Below, one piece after another: positions 38,345-49,670 of a stretch of DNA of 64,000 nt. The position numbers and the translations under genes were made by a program. Position 1 is the first letter of the stretch. The number at the start of each line of letters is the position of its first letter. Under the pieces are notes generated by a model that was given only the letters and a program-made list of their open reading frames with translations, did not search any database and was not told where the DNA came from. Source of the stretch: Epichloe hybrida (taxonomy: Eukaryota > Ascomycota > Sordariomycetes > Hypocreales > Clavicipitaceae). The DNA lies in contig JAFEKR010000024.1 in assembly GCA_019022495.1 (NCBI GenBank), positions 496,001 to 560,000 on the forward strand. The letters are read 5' to 3'.

Positions 38345-41300
38345 ATGCCCACGCAGCATGTTGAGCCGCAAGCGAAAGAGCGCCTCGGAGATGTTGCCAA
38401 TGCGCTGCTCAAGGCGCGCAAAGTAGTTGTGGTGACGGGTGCAGGCATAAGCACAAACTCTGGTATTCCAGTATGGCATCTGTTTTCTGTTTTCTGTTTT
38501 TTTTTTTTTTTGCAATCCTTGACCCTGACTTTGACTGCGGACCGAGGCGCAAACGATGAGCAATGCCGAGCGCCCGGGAACTGACCAGCACAGGACTTTC
38601 GATCGGAGAACGGGCTCTACTCGCTTATCCAGGCACAGTTCGATGCCGCGTCTCGACAAGCACGTCAAGTCGACCCGTCTGACAACGAAGAAGGACTTGA
38701 CGGAACCGCAGTGGCTCCGCGTCCGGTAAAGAGGCGAAAAATGTCTGTGGATGACCTCGAAGACGACGTGAAGGACTCAATCACGGTCAAGATGGAAACA
38801 AACAACACCAGGGATATGATCGATGTCCAGTCCATTTCACCGCCGCTCTGCACCGCTTCTGAAGGAGCCACAGCCACAGCTACAGCTGCATCCATAACCA
38901 TAACCACAACACAGATGGTGGTCGAAACTGGCTTCAGCACACCGAAATCAAAAGTGGCAACCATGTCTGCTGTAGAACCCACCAACTCACCTCTGTCGTC
39001 GCCTCCGGGTGAAGACTTCATTGCTCCGCCCTCGGCGTTTCGATACCGCACCCGCAAGAGGCTCACTGACGCGTCTCTTCCGCTTAGCTCATCGCCTCTG
39101 TCATCGCCTCCACCTGTTCTCTTTGATCCCTTCATACCCAGTTCTCCATCAGAAGCTAGCTCTAGTAGTACAAGAAGCAGCACTTCACCACCATCAGAGG
39201 TTGACGAGGACGACGAAGAGCCGTCGGCGAGTCAATATTCCTCATCCCAAAGCTCCTCTGGAGGCAGAAATGCACTCCCCAACATGAAGGGGAAAGACCT
39301 TTTCGACGCCAACATCTGGTCTGATCCAGTTAGGACTTCAGTTTTTTATACGTTTGCAACATCTCTGCGGCAAAAGATCAGGAGCGCTGAACCCACCACC
39401 TCACATCGGTTCATTAGTCACCTAAGAGACCGTGGGAAGCTCGTCCGGTGCTACACTCAAAACATCGATCAGATCGAAGAAAAGGTTGGGCTGTCAACTA
39501 GATTACAGGACGGGCCAGGCAGCCGAGGCAGATTTTCAAGGCGATCGACAGCCGGCATGAACCAGCTGAGCAAGATGGTTGAGGAGGCCAACCCATGCTC
39601 CGACGAACAACAACCCGCGCCGGAGAACCCCAACCAGTCAGACGCCTCTACTGATTCAAGTCAACAGTCGCAGGACATGGGAGCGGATGCAAGTGACGCG
39701 CCTGGCACTGATGAACTGCTCTTGCCGAGCGATGAGTCGAAATCAATACCCAAGGTTCTCAAGAAACAGCTTCCACGATCTGGAGTCGAATGCGTATTTT
39801 TGCACGGATCACTGCATCTTCTGCGATGTTTTCTCTGCGGTCGAGTGTGCTCTTGGGATGAACACGATCGCGAAACAGAAACGCTGTCTGGGCAGCAACC
39901 TGAGTGCCCTCACTGCGTTGGTGCAACGGTAGCCCGTGAGGAGCGTGGAAAACGCGCCTTGGGCGTGGGGAAGCTGCGTCCTGACATTGTTCTGTATGGT
40001 GAAGAACATCCGAGTTCGCACTTGATCAGCCCAATCATCACTCATGACCTCGGCCTGTATCCTGACATGCTGCTCATTCTGGGCACGAGTCTGCGGGTGC
40101 ACGGTCTCAAGGTCATGGTCCGAGAATTCGCCAAAGCCGTCCACAGCAAGGGCGGCATAGTGATTTTCGTCAACTTCACCAAGCCGCCGGAGAGCATCTG
40201 GGGAGACATTATTGACTACTGGGTACAATGGGACTGCGACGCCTGGGTGGATGATCTCCAACTCAGAATACCGAAACTTTGGCAGGAGCCAGAGCTGCCA
40301 AGGCCCAGGAAGAAGCGGGAGTCCAGCGGAACTTCGGAAGAGAGCACCAAGGAGGAGGAGAAGGAGGACGAGGACGAGGACGAGGAGAAGAAGAAGAAGA
40401 AGAAGAAGAAGAAGCCACCGGCTGCTAAGCCTGCGGCTTTGCGTGACACGAAAGTCACTGGAGCCTACTGGACATGCAAAGTTTTAGACGAACTCCATCG
40501 CATAACAGGTCACTCGGGAGCAAAAGCCGGGTCGAGCAAACACACCTCTGCTGCTGCTATCCTTTGCGCATCATCCACACCAACCGTGGCGCTGGCAGCT
40601 CCGGCAGCCAAGTCGGGGCCGGGAATCCCTGACCCGATAGCTCCCCAGCAGACCACGAGGGCGAAGCGAAAGCGATCGCGCAAGTCAGCCCCTGGAGCAC
40701 CCGAAAGGGCAGAAAGACCGTCATCGACACTGAATCCTAATCATGGCAGATGGCGCAAAAAGATGGCAGACCCTGCCACACAGAAGACTGCAGCGGCACC
40801 TGTACCCATGAGCGCCAGTTCGATTCTCAGCTCGGTCAAAGAAAACCCCCGCATCAGGAAGAGGAAGATGATTGACGGAGAAGAGGTTCCAGCTCCTTCG
40901 GCGGGCAAAAGACGCAACAAGCACGAACCGAAACTGCCGCCCATGCGGCTATCCATAACAGACCTCCCGCCCTCGATGCATGGGAAACCATGGGCAATGG
41001 AACCAGAGAGCAACAGTCCGCCCTCGGGACCTCTCGGCTCATTGTCACCCAATGTACGAAGTGCGAAAACGCTTGGCAAACCACAAGCTTCTTTCCATCA
41101 CCACGACCCCATGGTTTGTCTGCTCAAAGAGGCACCTGAATGGGCTTGCACGATGCAAAGTGGCGGAAACAGGCCGCCGGCTCATCAGCATGACATGAGG
41201 GATGAGGCGAGCGCGGCCATGACACTGGCGGGACTGAGAAGCAGCACGGTGTTGATGACGAGGTCCGTACCGCCGCATAGACATGGGCAGGGCAACTTGC

Positions 41301-41359
41301 AGGGCAACTCGGAAGGCGAGTTGACGAGCTGGGGGTCCAGTTGGAGCTGCAACATGTAA
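38345..41359 (+). CDS. HST4: NAD-dependent histone deacetylase, sirtuin of Hst3/Hst4 type
   Basis: Two exons (38345-38470 and 38594-41359) give about 963 residues. Exon 1 ends within the NAD loop (VVVVTGAGISTNSGIP) and exon 2 begins DFRSENGLY, so the 123-bp intron splits the GAGIS...DFRS signature exactly. YTQNIDQIEE lies near residue 328, the catalytic His in FLHGSLHLLRC near 443, and zinc ligands in CFLCG and CPHC. The closing Rossmann motif is ILGTSLRVHG with VNFTKPP. Two things enlarge it: a low-complexity insert of about 200 residues between LYSLIQAQFD and the GKDLFDANIW motif, and a C-terminal extension of about 400 residues with a Glu/Asp then Lys9 run. Yeast Hst3/Hst4 remove acetyl from histone H3 Lys56 and protect genome stability. 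Symbol by family type. Confidence 0.9.
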
Positions 41360-41829
41360 AGGTAAGAAGAATCTTTTTTTTGCATATCAACAAGGCCGGT
41401 ATATTGCTTGGGTTTCAATCGCAGACACGAGACCAAGATGGGCGGTGACAAGGTTATGGGGTTTTTATTTTTACTGGTTTATAATGATGTGTCTTGCGAC
41501 ATGGGACTCTTGGGCGTTTGAGCATCGTTACTGCCATGGCTGAAGACGTACAAGGTTCTAGAAAGAAATGAGCATTGGACGATATCAACATGAATACAAG
41601 AGAAGCGAAGGATTGACATGCTAGAGCCGCGCGGCTAGACTCCGCGGCTAGAGTCGGCGCGGGGTATAATAGCACAGTGAGGTGTATATGTATGTGACAT
41701 GTGACATGTGACACGACCGACATGGGACAGTCGAGCAACCAAGACGTCGATATTATTATTACCCGGCTTCCCAACTTCCCACCTCCCACCTGCCACCTCC
41801 CACCTCCCACCTCCCAACCCCCATCCATC
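41360..41829. other. Intergenic region with CCCACCT tandem run
   Basis: About 470 bp between the sirtuin stop and the aminotransferase ATG. A pyrimidine-rich CCCACCT tandem run lies at about 41777-41818, directly upstream of the ATG. An alternative in-frame ATG at 41722 would translate it. A TGTGACA triple run lies near 41693-41713. Confidence 0.6.
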
Positions 41830-43314
41830 ATGGCCCCCCAAACCCTGGCAGTGAGGGGCAAACCTGGTGCCGAGCGCAGACCGTTCGGCAGTGAGTGGAA
41901 GAAGGAGTTCCTGTTTGATCCGACGTGGCGGAACCTGAATCACGGTATGGGCACCCCCGCGCGGGAGATACACATGACATTCTTTCATTTACTGACGTCC
42001 TTGCTTGACGACGACGCAGGTTCGTTCGGCACATACCCGCTGCACATCCGCGACAAGCTGCGCGGCTATCAGGACCAGGCGGAGGCGCGGCCGGACCAGT
42101 TCATCCGCTACGACCAGCCGGGACTCCTCGACGATGCCCGCGCGGCGGTGGCCGGGCTGGTCAAGGCGCCGGTCGACACGGTCGTGTTCGTGGGCAACGC
42201 GACCGAGGGGGTCAACACGGTGCTACGGAACCTCGAGTGGGCCGAGGACGGCAAGGACGTCATCCTGAGCTTCTCGACCGTGTACGAGGCGTGCGGAAAG
42301 GCGGCCGACTACCTGGTCGAGTACTTCGGGGGCCGGGGCGGGCTCGAGCACAGGAGCATCGACATTGCGTACCCGCTCGAGGACGACGAGATCACGGCGG
42401 CGTTCCGCGAGGCGGTGCGGCGGGTGCGGGACGACGACGGGAAGCGCGCGAGGGTGACGGTGCTGGACGTGGTGTCGTCCCGGCCGGGCGTCGCGTTCCC
42501 CTGGGTCGACGTGGTCGCGGCGTGCCGGGAGCTCGGCGTGCTTTCGCTCGTCGACGGCGCGCAGGGCGTCGGCATGGTTCCCCTGGACCTGGGCGCCGCG
42601 GACCCGGACTTCTTCGTCTCCAACTGCCACAAGTGGCTGCACGTCCCGAGGGGATGCGCCGTCCTCTACACGCCCGAGAGGAACCAGGGCCTCCTGCGCA
42701 CGACGCTGGCCACGAGCCACGGGTACACGCCGAGGAGGAGGGGCGAGGAGGACGACGACGGCGAGGAGACGACGACGAAGACGAAGACGCCGCTGCCGCC
42801 GAGTGCCAAGAGCCCGTACGTGAGCAACTTTGAGTTTGTGGGCACGAGGGACAACGCGCCGTACCTGTGCGTAAAGGACGCCATCGCGTGGCGCGAGGAC
42901 GTCTGCGGCGGCGAGGACAGGGTGCTGGAGTACCTCTGGGCGCTCAACAAGAAGGGCATCCGGGCCGTCGCCGACGCCCTGGGCACCGAGTATCTCGACA
43001 ACGCAAAGGGCACGCTGACCGACTGCGCCATGGGCAACGTCGCGCTGCCCGTGTGGGCGGGCGGCAGGGGAGCCGGCGCCAAGGAGACGGACGTGGTGGT
43101 CCCCGAGGAGCACAGGGACACGGCGCTGCAGTGGATGGGCGAGACGCTGGTCCGGGACTACAGGACCTTCATGTCGCAGTTCATCATGGGGGACCGGTAC
43201 TGGGTGCGCCTGAGTGCGCAGATCTACCTCGACGAGGGCGACTACGAGGCTGGCGCGGCCATCCTGAAGGAGCTCTGCGAGAGGATCGGGAAGCGGGAAT
43301 ATGTACAAGTCTGA
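41830..43314 (+). CDS. PLP-dependent class V aminotransferase (isopenicillin-N-epimerase / Egt2 / LolT-like)
   Basis: Two exons (41830-41944, 42020-43314) give 469 residues. The 75-bp intron is a multiple of three and has no in-frame stop, so an unspliced frame also looks open; removing it restores the family motif NLNHGSFGTYP. The PLP-binding lysine is in SNCHKWLHVPRG near residue 242, with LVDGAQGVGMVP (PLP ring Asp) before it. Relatives include isopenicillin-N epimerase, the loline-cluster enzyme LolT and the ergothioneine C-S lyase Egt2; which reaction this one performs cannot be decided here. The coding region is much richer in G and C, with strong preference for C or G in third position, than the flanking genes. 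An alternative ATG at 41722 would add 36 residues of low-complexity sequence. Confidence 0.87.
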   Translation: MAPQTLAVRGKPGAERRPFGSEWKKEFLFDPTWRNLNHGMGTPAREIHMTFFHLLTSLLDDDAGSFGTYPLHIRDKLRGYQDQAEARPDQFIRYDQPGLLDDARAAVAGLVKAPVDTVVFVGNATEGVNTVLRNLEWAEDGKDVILSFSTVYEACGKAADYLVEYFGGRGGLEHRSIDIAYPLEDDEITAAFREAVRRVRDDDGKRARVTVLDVVSSRPGVAFPWVDVVAACRELGVLSLVDGAQGVGMVPLDLGAADPDFFVSNCHKWLHVPRGCAVLYTPERNQGLLRTTLATSHGYTPRRRGEEDDDGEETTTKTKTPLPPSAKSPYVSNFEFVGTRDNAPYLCVKDAIAWREDVCGGEDRVLEYLWALNKKGIRAVADALGTEYLDNAKGTLTDCAMGNVALPVWAGGRGAGAKETDVVVPEEHRDTALQWMGETLVRDYRTFMSQFIMGDRYWVRLSAQIYLDEGDYEAGAAILKELCERIGKREYVQV

Positions 43315-44155
43315 GGAGTCTTTCACGTCGCGGGTAGGAAATCCGTAGTCCGAGTTTCACTGGCCGGGCGGGGGGGGGGGCACGGTTGCCAAGGTGAAAC
43401 CCACGGAGAGTTTTTTTTTTTTTCGGGAACGTAGCGTTTCCGGGAGCGCATAACATGGTGGCATCACCGAGCAAGAGAGAAGCCCGTTGTTTGAAAAGTA
43501 TCGAATGGTCCGTCCGCCCCCTCGGTAATAAAATAAACCCCTGTTTCGTGCGCTCGATCCGCCCGTCTCCACCCTCGGGCATTGTCCATGTCAGATCGTT
43601 CCTTCCCGACGCCTCTCAGCCAACCGACCCCCGGTTTCACAACGGAGCGCCTCCTTTGTTTTTGAACGACCCGGCCCCCCCCCTGGTGCGGGCGACGACG
43701 TCCAACGTCCCATGTAAAAATAAACGCTGGGAATAAAACAGACGCTGTTGCCGCTACCGTCTCCTCGAGGTCCCTGCGTAGTAAATGGAAGACGGACATG
43801 AAGAAGAACTGAAATCTGGTCTGGCCCTCTCTCCTTCGGGTCCTGCTTCGTCATAATATTCTTTTTTTTAATAATCATCTGCGCTCTCCTTTATCTATGC
43901 CACTTTTCATTTCTCGAGAGCTAATTTTGATAAGCCGCCTCTCCTTCATCTATGCCACTTTTCATTTCTCGAGAGCCAACTTTGACAAGGCGCCTGTCTT
44001 TATTTTTCCTCGACTGAGTCGAGTCGCATCTTCTAATCTCATTTCCATCTTTCGCTAGCATCGGCTCACCTGGCGTGAGCCTTTGTACCATTTTAATACC
44101 ACTATTTCAACTTTTCCCCCCCTCAATTTAATAGTTCCTTGTTCAGATTCTCACC
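43315..44155. promoter_or_regulatory. Intergenic / promoter region of the aspartic protease
   Basis: About 840 bp. It has G9 and T12 runs near 43371-43423, a two-copy 55-bp tandem repeat (43884-43993), and pyrimidine-rich sequence before the ATG at 44156. No gene is seen. Confidence 0.55.
43884..43993. repeat. Two-copy 55-bp tandem repeat in a promoter
   Basis: Copies 43884-43938 and 43939-43993 share CTATGCCACTTTTCATTTCT and CTCGAGAGC. Of the five differences, four are C/T transitions, with T in the first copy and C in the second. Confidence 0.9.
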
Positions 44156-45835
44156 ATGCATTCTCAATCATTACTCGTCCTCTTCTGCACACTCTTCTCG
44201 CTGGTGTCCTTGTCTGCGGCCGACATTCAGAAACGTTCGTTCGCCGTCGAGAGAGTCAGGAACCCTAGCTTTACCGGACGTAATGGCCCGCGAGCCCTGG
44301 TGAAGACGTATAGAAAGTTCAACATGGCGCTGCCGCAAGGCCTGCTGGACGCCATGGCGGCTCAGGAGGCGGCGGCGGCGGCGGCGGTCCAGCAGAAGCG
44401 GGACACGACGAGACGCTTCACATACGTTGGCCGGAGCGAAGCCCATCGGAGAGGACTCGTGAGCGACCTATTGACGAGTCTTGGTCTGGAAGTTGGAAAT
44501 CAGAATGGCGGCAGACAAAATGGTGGCGGCCAGGCTGGGAACGGCAACCGCAATGGAAACAAGGGCGGTCGGAATGGAAACCAAAACGGCAACCTCGGCA
44601 GCGGAGGACAGACCGGAAACGGGGGCAATCGGACAGATGTTGCCAACGGCGGCAACCGAAATGGCGGCAGCCGGAATGGCGGCAACAGGAATAATGGCAA
44701 TGGCAATGCCATCGGCGGCGGCGGCGGCAATGCAAGAAACACCACCGCGCAAGCCCCCCACGGCAACTCGACAAATCAAGTGGGAAGCGTGCCCGCCCTG
44801 CCCGAGAAGAACGACGTCGAGTTCATCTCCCCCGTCAAGATTGGCGGACAAACCGTCAACCTCGACTTCGACACGGGCTCTTCCGATCTCTGGGTCTTCA
44901 ACAAGCAGCTGGCGCCGGCCCTCGCGGCCAACCACAGGATCTTCGATGCCGCCAAGTCGGCCTCGTTCAAGCCCATGCAGGGCGCCACCTTCAGGATCTC
45001 GTACGGCGACGGCTCCGGCGCCCAAGGCAACGTCGGCACCGACGTGGTCGACGTCGGCGGCGCGTCCTTTGCCAACCAGGCCGTCGAGCTCGCCACGGCC
45101 GTGACCCAGCAGTTTGTCATGGACCAGGGCAGCGACGGCCTCATGGGCCTGGCCTTTTCCCAGATCAACACGGTCAAGCCCCAGAAGCAAAAGACGTTTT
45201 TCGAAAACATCAAGGCCGACCTCGCCGAGCCCGTCTTCACGGCCGACCTGAGGAAGAACGCGCCCGGCACCTACTCGTTTGGCACCATCGACAGGACCAA
45301 GTTCCAGGGCGAGCTGACCTGGATCCCCGTCAACACGACAAAGGGCTTCTGGCAGTTCAGCAGCGAGAGCTTCGCCGTCAACGGCGGACAGGCGCAGCCC
45401 TCGACGTCGGGCGGCCAGGGCATCGCCGACACGGGCACGACGCTCATCCTGGCCGACGCGAAAGCTGTCACGGCCTACTACGCCCAGGTTCAGGGCGCGC
45501 AGAACAATCCCCAGGTCGGCGGCTTCACCTTCCCCTGCAACGCCCAGTTGCCCGACTTGGCGCTCGACGTGGGCAACGTCTACATGGCCAAGATTTCCGG
45601 AAACGACATCAACTTTGCCCAGGTCGGCGACGGCAGTAAGTGTTTCTTGCAGTTTCCCCCCATTTCGATACAGTTTTGGTGCAAAGACTGACCGCCGTGT
45701 TGTATAGCCTGCTTTGGTGGCGTGCAGGCAACGCCCCCGGGGCAAATGGCCATCTATGGCGACATCTTCTTCAAGTCCCAGTTTGTCGTGTTCAACGCAG
45801 GCAACAACACTCTGGGCATGGCACCGCATGCATAG
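44156..45835 (+). CDS. Secreted aspartic protease (family A1) with Asn/Gly-rich insert
   Basis: Two exons (44156-45635 and 45708-45835) give 535 residues. It begins with a signal peptide ([20 protein letters not shown]) and a propeptide with a dibasic site (QKR). Residues about 114-200 are a low-complexity Asn/Gly linker ([18 protein letters not shown]) between propeptide and protease, which is unusual in the pepsin family. The catalytic Asp residues are in [13 protein letters not shown] (about residue 240) and [11 protein letters not shown] (about 424). The intron starts at GTAAGT (45636); unspliced, the frame stops at 45691 and loses the last beta strands, which exon 2 restores ([20 protein letters not shown], then [10 protein letters not shown]). 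It cleaves proteins at acid pH outside the cell or at the wall. The role of the linker is unknown. Confidence 0.92.
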
Positions 45836-46925
45836 ATAGATGTACGTGCCGGTGGCGGAGATGAACGGCCTGCTGGCGTGCTGGTAAACCTTGATGAAGG
45901 CGAGTGTATATACATGCATGTATAAAACAATTCCTGGTGAATCCTGTCTTGTTTCCTACCCTTTCAAAACATACAAATGAAGCTCGCCCATCGTGGCATC
46001 GTGCTGCTAGAATCGGGGCGCAGAGCAGGAATGACGCAAGAGGCGTCTGGAGGGAGTTGAGCAAGTAAGTAGGAAGGCAAACATGAATGATGAGAGATGT
46101 GGAGATGTAAGCAGCCATGACTCTCCAGGAAACATGAATGACCAATCAATTGAAACCACATACCTCCCCTTCTTTTTCGTGTGACTCGAGACCAACACAA
46201 GCCCATCTAGGAAGTCAAGTGACATCCCTTGCACCTCTTCACTGCCAAAGTGATATATCATATAATAAAAGCCTTTCGTCGCCCACAGAAAACTGAACGT
46301 TTCTTTTTTTTCCCCGCCCACCCGGTCCAGGTCCAGGTCCAGGTCCAGGTCCAGGTCCCGGCCACGTAAAAACGACACCAACACGAGAAGTACTCACGAC
46401 CCGCCGTGGGCAGGAACCAGCTCGCGGGCAAAGTCGGCCTCGGAAGCACCAGCGGTCTCGGAGGAATGGCCACGGCCGTGGGCTACGGTGGCTGGGGCCC
46501 GAACGCTGAACCGCAGGGTGCGAATCGTGGTATGAAGTTTCCGCCGCGGCGGCACCTGGAGGCGGAGCAGAAGGAGCAAAAGGAGCAGAAGGCTTCGGGA
46601 GCCTAGACGTGGTGGTGTGGCGCTTGGTTTGGTTGTACAATGGCACTTTTTACCTTGTCAAGGCATATCTCCAACATTTGCAATAAGCTCCATTGCCAAT
46701 ATGACACGACAGTTGCCTCTCCTGGTTTCTCTCTCCGAGCATCCAACAGTTCCAATACGGAAAGCCCACCCCGACCCTCCGCCTCCCATGCACTCCAAGG
46801 ATGGAAACTTTTCTCCACAACATTCATCGCTAATACATCAATCACATCGTACAGGGTATAAAGTCTTCCGGATTTGTAAAGGCAGCCGCCAATGGGAAAA
46901 ATTCAAGGCCAAGCAAGGCATGCTA
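45836..46925. other. Intergenic region, convergent 3' ends
   Basis: About 1.1 kb between the protease and the minus-strand transcription factor. It contains a CCAGGT hexamer run (about 46326-46358, six copies) and a GGAGCAGAA-like run (46564-46590). Short frames on both strands are not convincing. Confidence 0.55.
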
Positions 46926-49670
46926 TCAAGAGACAGGGCCATCAGTTCCACACACTGTGATCGGCTCTGTTATGGAAGCCTCTGGGCCGTGTCGCATCAC
47001 AGCTGCCGCTTGAGCAAAGAAGGAGTTGGTGCGGATTGTCGCGGCTCGTATCATTGCCCTTGTTGGAATGTGGTCGGTCATGGATATTCTGTTGAGCTTT
47101 ACCCGGAAATCCTCCAACAGCTTGTGCGCTGCTTCAATGTGTGCTCTGTCACCCGCCATGAGGAAAAGGTACACGAGAAAATTTCCACAGAGGATTAATT
47201 GAGATCGAGCATCTGTATTATCAATGAAAATCTTGGTTAGCATGTTACTTCATCTTCTCCATCACAGTAATGAAACAAGAAAGAAGAGGAGAAAGGTGAG
47301 CTGTCATCAAAGCAACTTACGGCGTCCCCAAAAGCCTCGGAAATCTCCCATGTTGATGCCGACAAAAAACTCTGTGAATTGGGTAAAGTCTGCGAGAGCG
47401 TAGGCGAACCATTGGCGCAGGTTCGAGTTGGGTTGTGATTTGGCCGCCTTGGTGGCAGGATGCATCAGAGCCCGGTAGAGAAGAACCTTGATCGCATAGA
47501 ACGTCAAATGCAGCGGACCTAGTAGCGCCATGGTTAGGAAAGAAAATGAAACGGACATCATCACCGAGAACAACTCACAGTTGAAGCATGAAACCATAGG
47601 ATCCCGGTTTCGTGGGACAACCAAGCATGAAGGAATCAGACTTGGCCAATCCTTTAACTTTTCGTGTACATCTGCGAGGCACTCACGTGTCTGCAATCGA
47701 CCATACGGATCGTGCATCTGAAGATTCACGACTTGGCTGAATGGGCGTGTTGTCAGTGCTTAAACTTCTGCTGCGTTCTCACCGCGCCCCCAAAGACAAG
47801 TACAGTAAGCAGGTAGGAGGAACACGCATACGGAAGAAACTTACAAGCTTGAGTCCAGAACAGTTCGTAGGTATCGGGTTATTTTGATGTACTCTAAGAA
47901 TCTAGCACCTGAAGACACATCAAAATACGCGTTCTGGAGATCGACGAGGTATCGCAAATCGTCAGGAACGTCTTCATCACAGCGGAGATCCTCTATATCG
48001 ACGGGCGCGGTGTTGAAAGAGGTCGCACTGATGTGAGGAGGGTTTCCAAGGGAGATGGCGGCCCAGCAATCAGTGACGAAAGTCGACCACCACAGTTTCT
48101 TCCGCAACTTCTTCTCTACGGGCTCCAAGTTCCAGTCTGTGGGGTTCACGTGAAGGCCAATGAGTTGTGCGCAAGCCGTGGCCTGCGCCGCAAGTGTAAA
48201 TGTTGAAGGGGCTTCCATGGCATCAATAGAGGGTGGTTGGACGTGGACCAGGAGCAGACATGCCTGGACTACGAACAGGTTCGGGTTCTCAACTTCTCTG
48301 CGGAGAGCTATGTGAGCTTGGTCGACGATCTCGTGCTGAGGAAAAGGGTCTCCATTCCGTGTCGCAGGGTCCTCGGTCCAGAAGACAGAGGCTAATGCAT
48401 ACACTGCTCGCGCAAACACGCAGGTATTGACTTCCTATTGCTAGCATACCGGCGGAGAAAGCGAACTTTGGACAAGTATGGCAGGACAGGATGCACGTGC
48501 CTGAAGTACAGCCGAACAAGGACGTCTGCGTGAGGCCATACTTTGTCTCAATGGCGTCCGAGGCTTCCTCCTAGACAGGTTGGTGTGTTTCGGGTGTCCC
48601 ATGGACAAGAACAAAAGTGCTGTGGTAGGTCATCCAAGTCAGTACCACCGCGGTGGATTTGGACGACGTTGGCGTCTACGGTGGATGTTTCACTCAAGAT
48701 GCCATAGCTAAACCGTCAAGAACAAACGGATCTTGCTCTGCCGTACTGCCTAGGAAGTATGTTGACCGTCCTGGGTTGTCCTCTAGAGTATAGGCTGTGC
48801 TGTTTACTGACGATTCGGGAGAGTTCAGAGCCGGCTGAACAATGTCCATACTCATGACGGCCGAGTCGGGCTCTGACTTGATCTGTCTATCCTGGGTGAA
48901 GCCATACGATGAGTACCCGGTGGATGTTGGTTCATGACCAAATCGTGAAGAGTATTCGCTGGCCGCAGAAGCAGAGGGTGAAGTGACAGTCCGGGGACTC
49001 GATTTTGCCGTGTTGGGACTTCCCAAGCCCTCAGTCTGCTCCCGATCTCTTGATCCACCAGATGTTGCATGGTCATAACTGGAGTGTGACCGGGCCAACG
49101 CTGCCTCCCCTGCGGCAGTAGATTGACAAATGATGCCTCTTGTCTTGCAGAACACGCCTAGATGAGAGTCAGCCTTGAGCATATGAGATTTCCGAATGAC
49201 AAATGGACACGTAAAATGGGTACGTCGACGAGTATAAATCTCATGGCGTTGAGGGAGTTTCCAGGTGGGCAGCCATGTCAAGCAACAACGACTCGAGCAT
49301 GGTGAGGGCCCAAGGAGAAAGGAGGGGGGCAAGGAGAGGGAGGGAGGGAGGGGAGGGGGGAGGCACGAGATGGAAACTCACATGGAGGCTCAGTCGTGAT
49401 GATACACGCCGTCTTCCGGCGGCGACAGGCATCGCAAGGACGGCTCTTGCGACTTCTTCTCTCTCTGGGCACACCAAAGGTGCTCTGTATCACAAACTTG
49501 CGGGGGCGGCTGTAGCCTCCTGGCTCGCAGGCAGCCTCAGACCGATCAGCCGGGACAGAAACGGGAGTTGGAGCATGAACATGAGGAATATGAGCAGGCA
49601 CAGGCACAGGCAAAGGCACGGGCACAGGCACAGAACCCGGGGCGATGGACTCGGAGCTGTCGCCATCCAT
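46926..49670 (-). CDS. Zn2Cys6 fungal transcription factor with disrupted middle reading frame
   Basis: Exons read: 49670-49382; 49157 to 47845 (frame broken); 47736-47579; 47518-47321; 47212-46926. Start is the ATG at 49670; the frame above uses a GTG. After a Pro-Val repeat (PVPVPLPVPVP) the binuclear zinc cluster spans exons 1-2: RKSRPCDACRRRKTAC, TEPPC, then VFCKTRGIIC, with C79, C82, C89, C97, C100 and C107 all present. The fungal_trans regulatory domain follows (RLYFRHVHP, VENPNLFVVQACLLLVHV, KLRKKLWWSTFVTDCWA), then WFAYALADFTQFTEF and GRHARSQLILCGNFL across the last splice. Between about 48720 and 48400 the expected peptide passes through several frames (see findings), so the gene may be a pseudogene or carry assembly indels. 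Targets unknown. It lies next to the transposon block. Confidence 0.72.
49590..49632. repeat. Coding GGCACA/GGCACG hexamer run
   Basis: Encodes the Pro-Val repeats near the N-terminus of the transcription factor (minus-strand sense). Copies are imperfect. Confidence 0.8.

Noticed and set aside
42223..43326. 367-codon antisense frame over the aminotransferase
   Set aside because: Explained by the very high GC3 of the sense gene, which removes stops from the antisense strand; no family features.
44468..45919. 483-codon antisense frame over the aspartic protease
   Set aside because: A GC-rich shadow with no motif; the sense strand has both catalytic Asp motifs.
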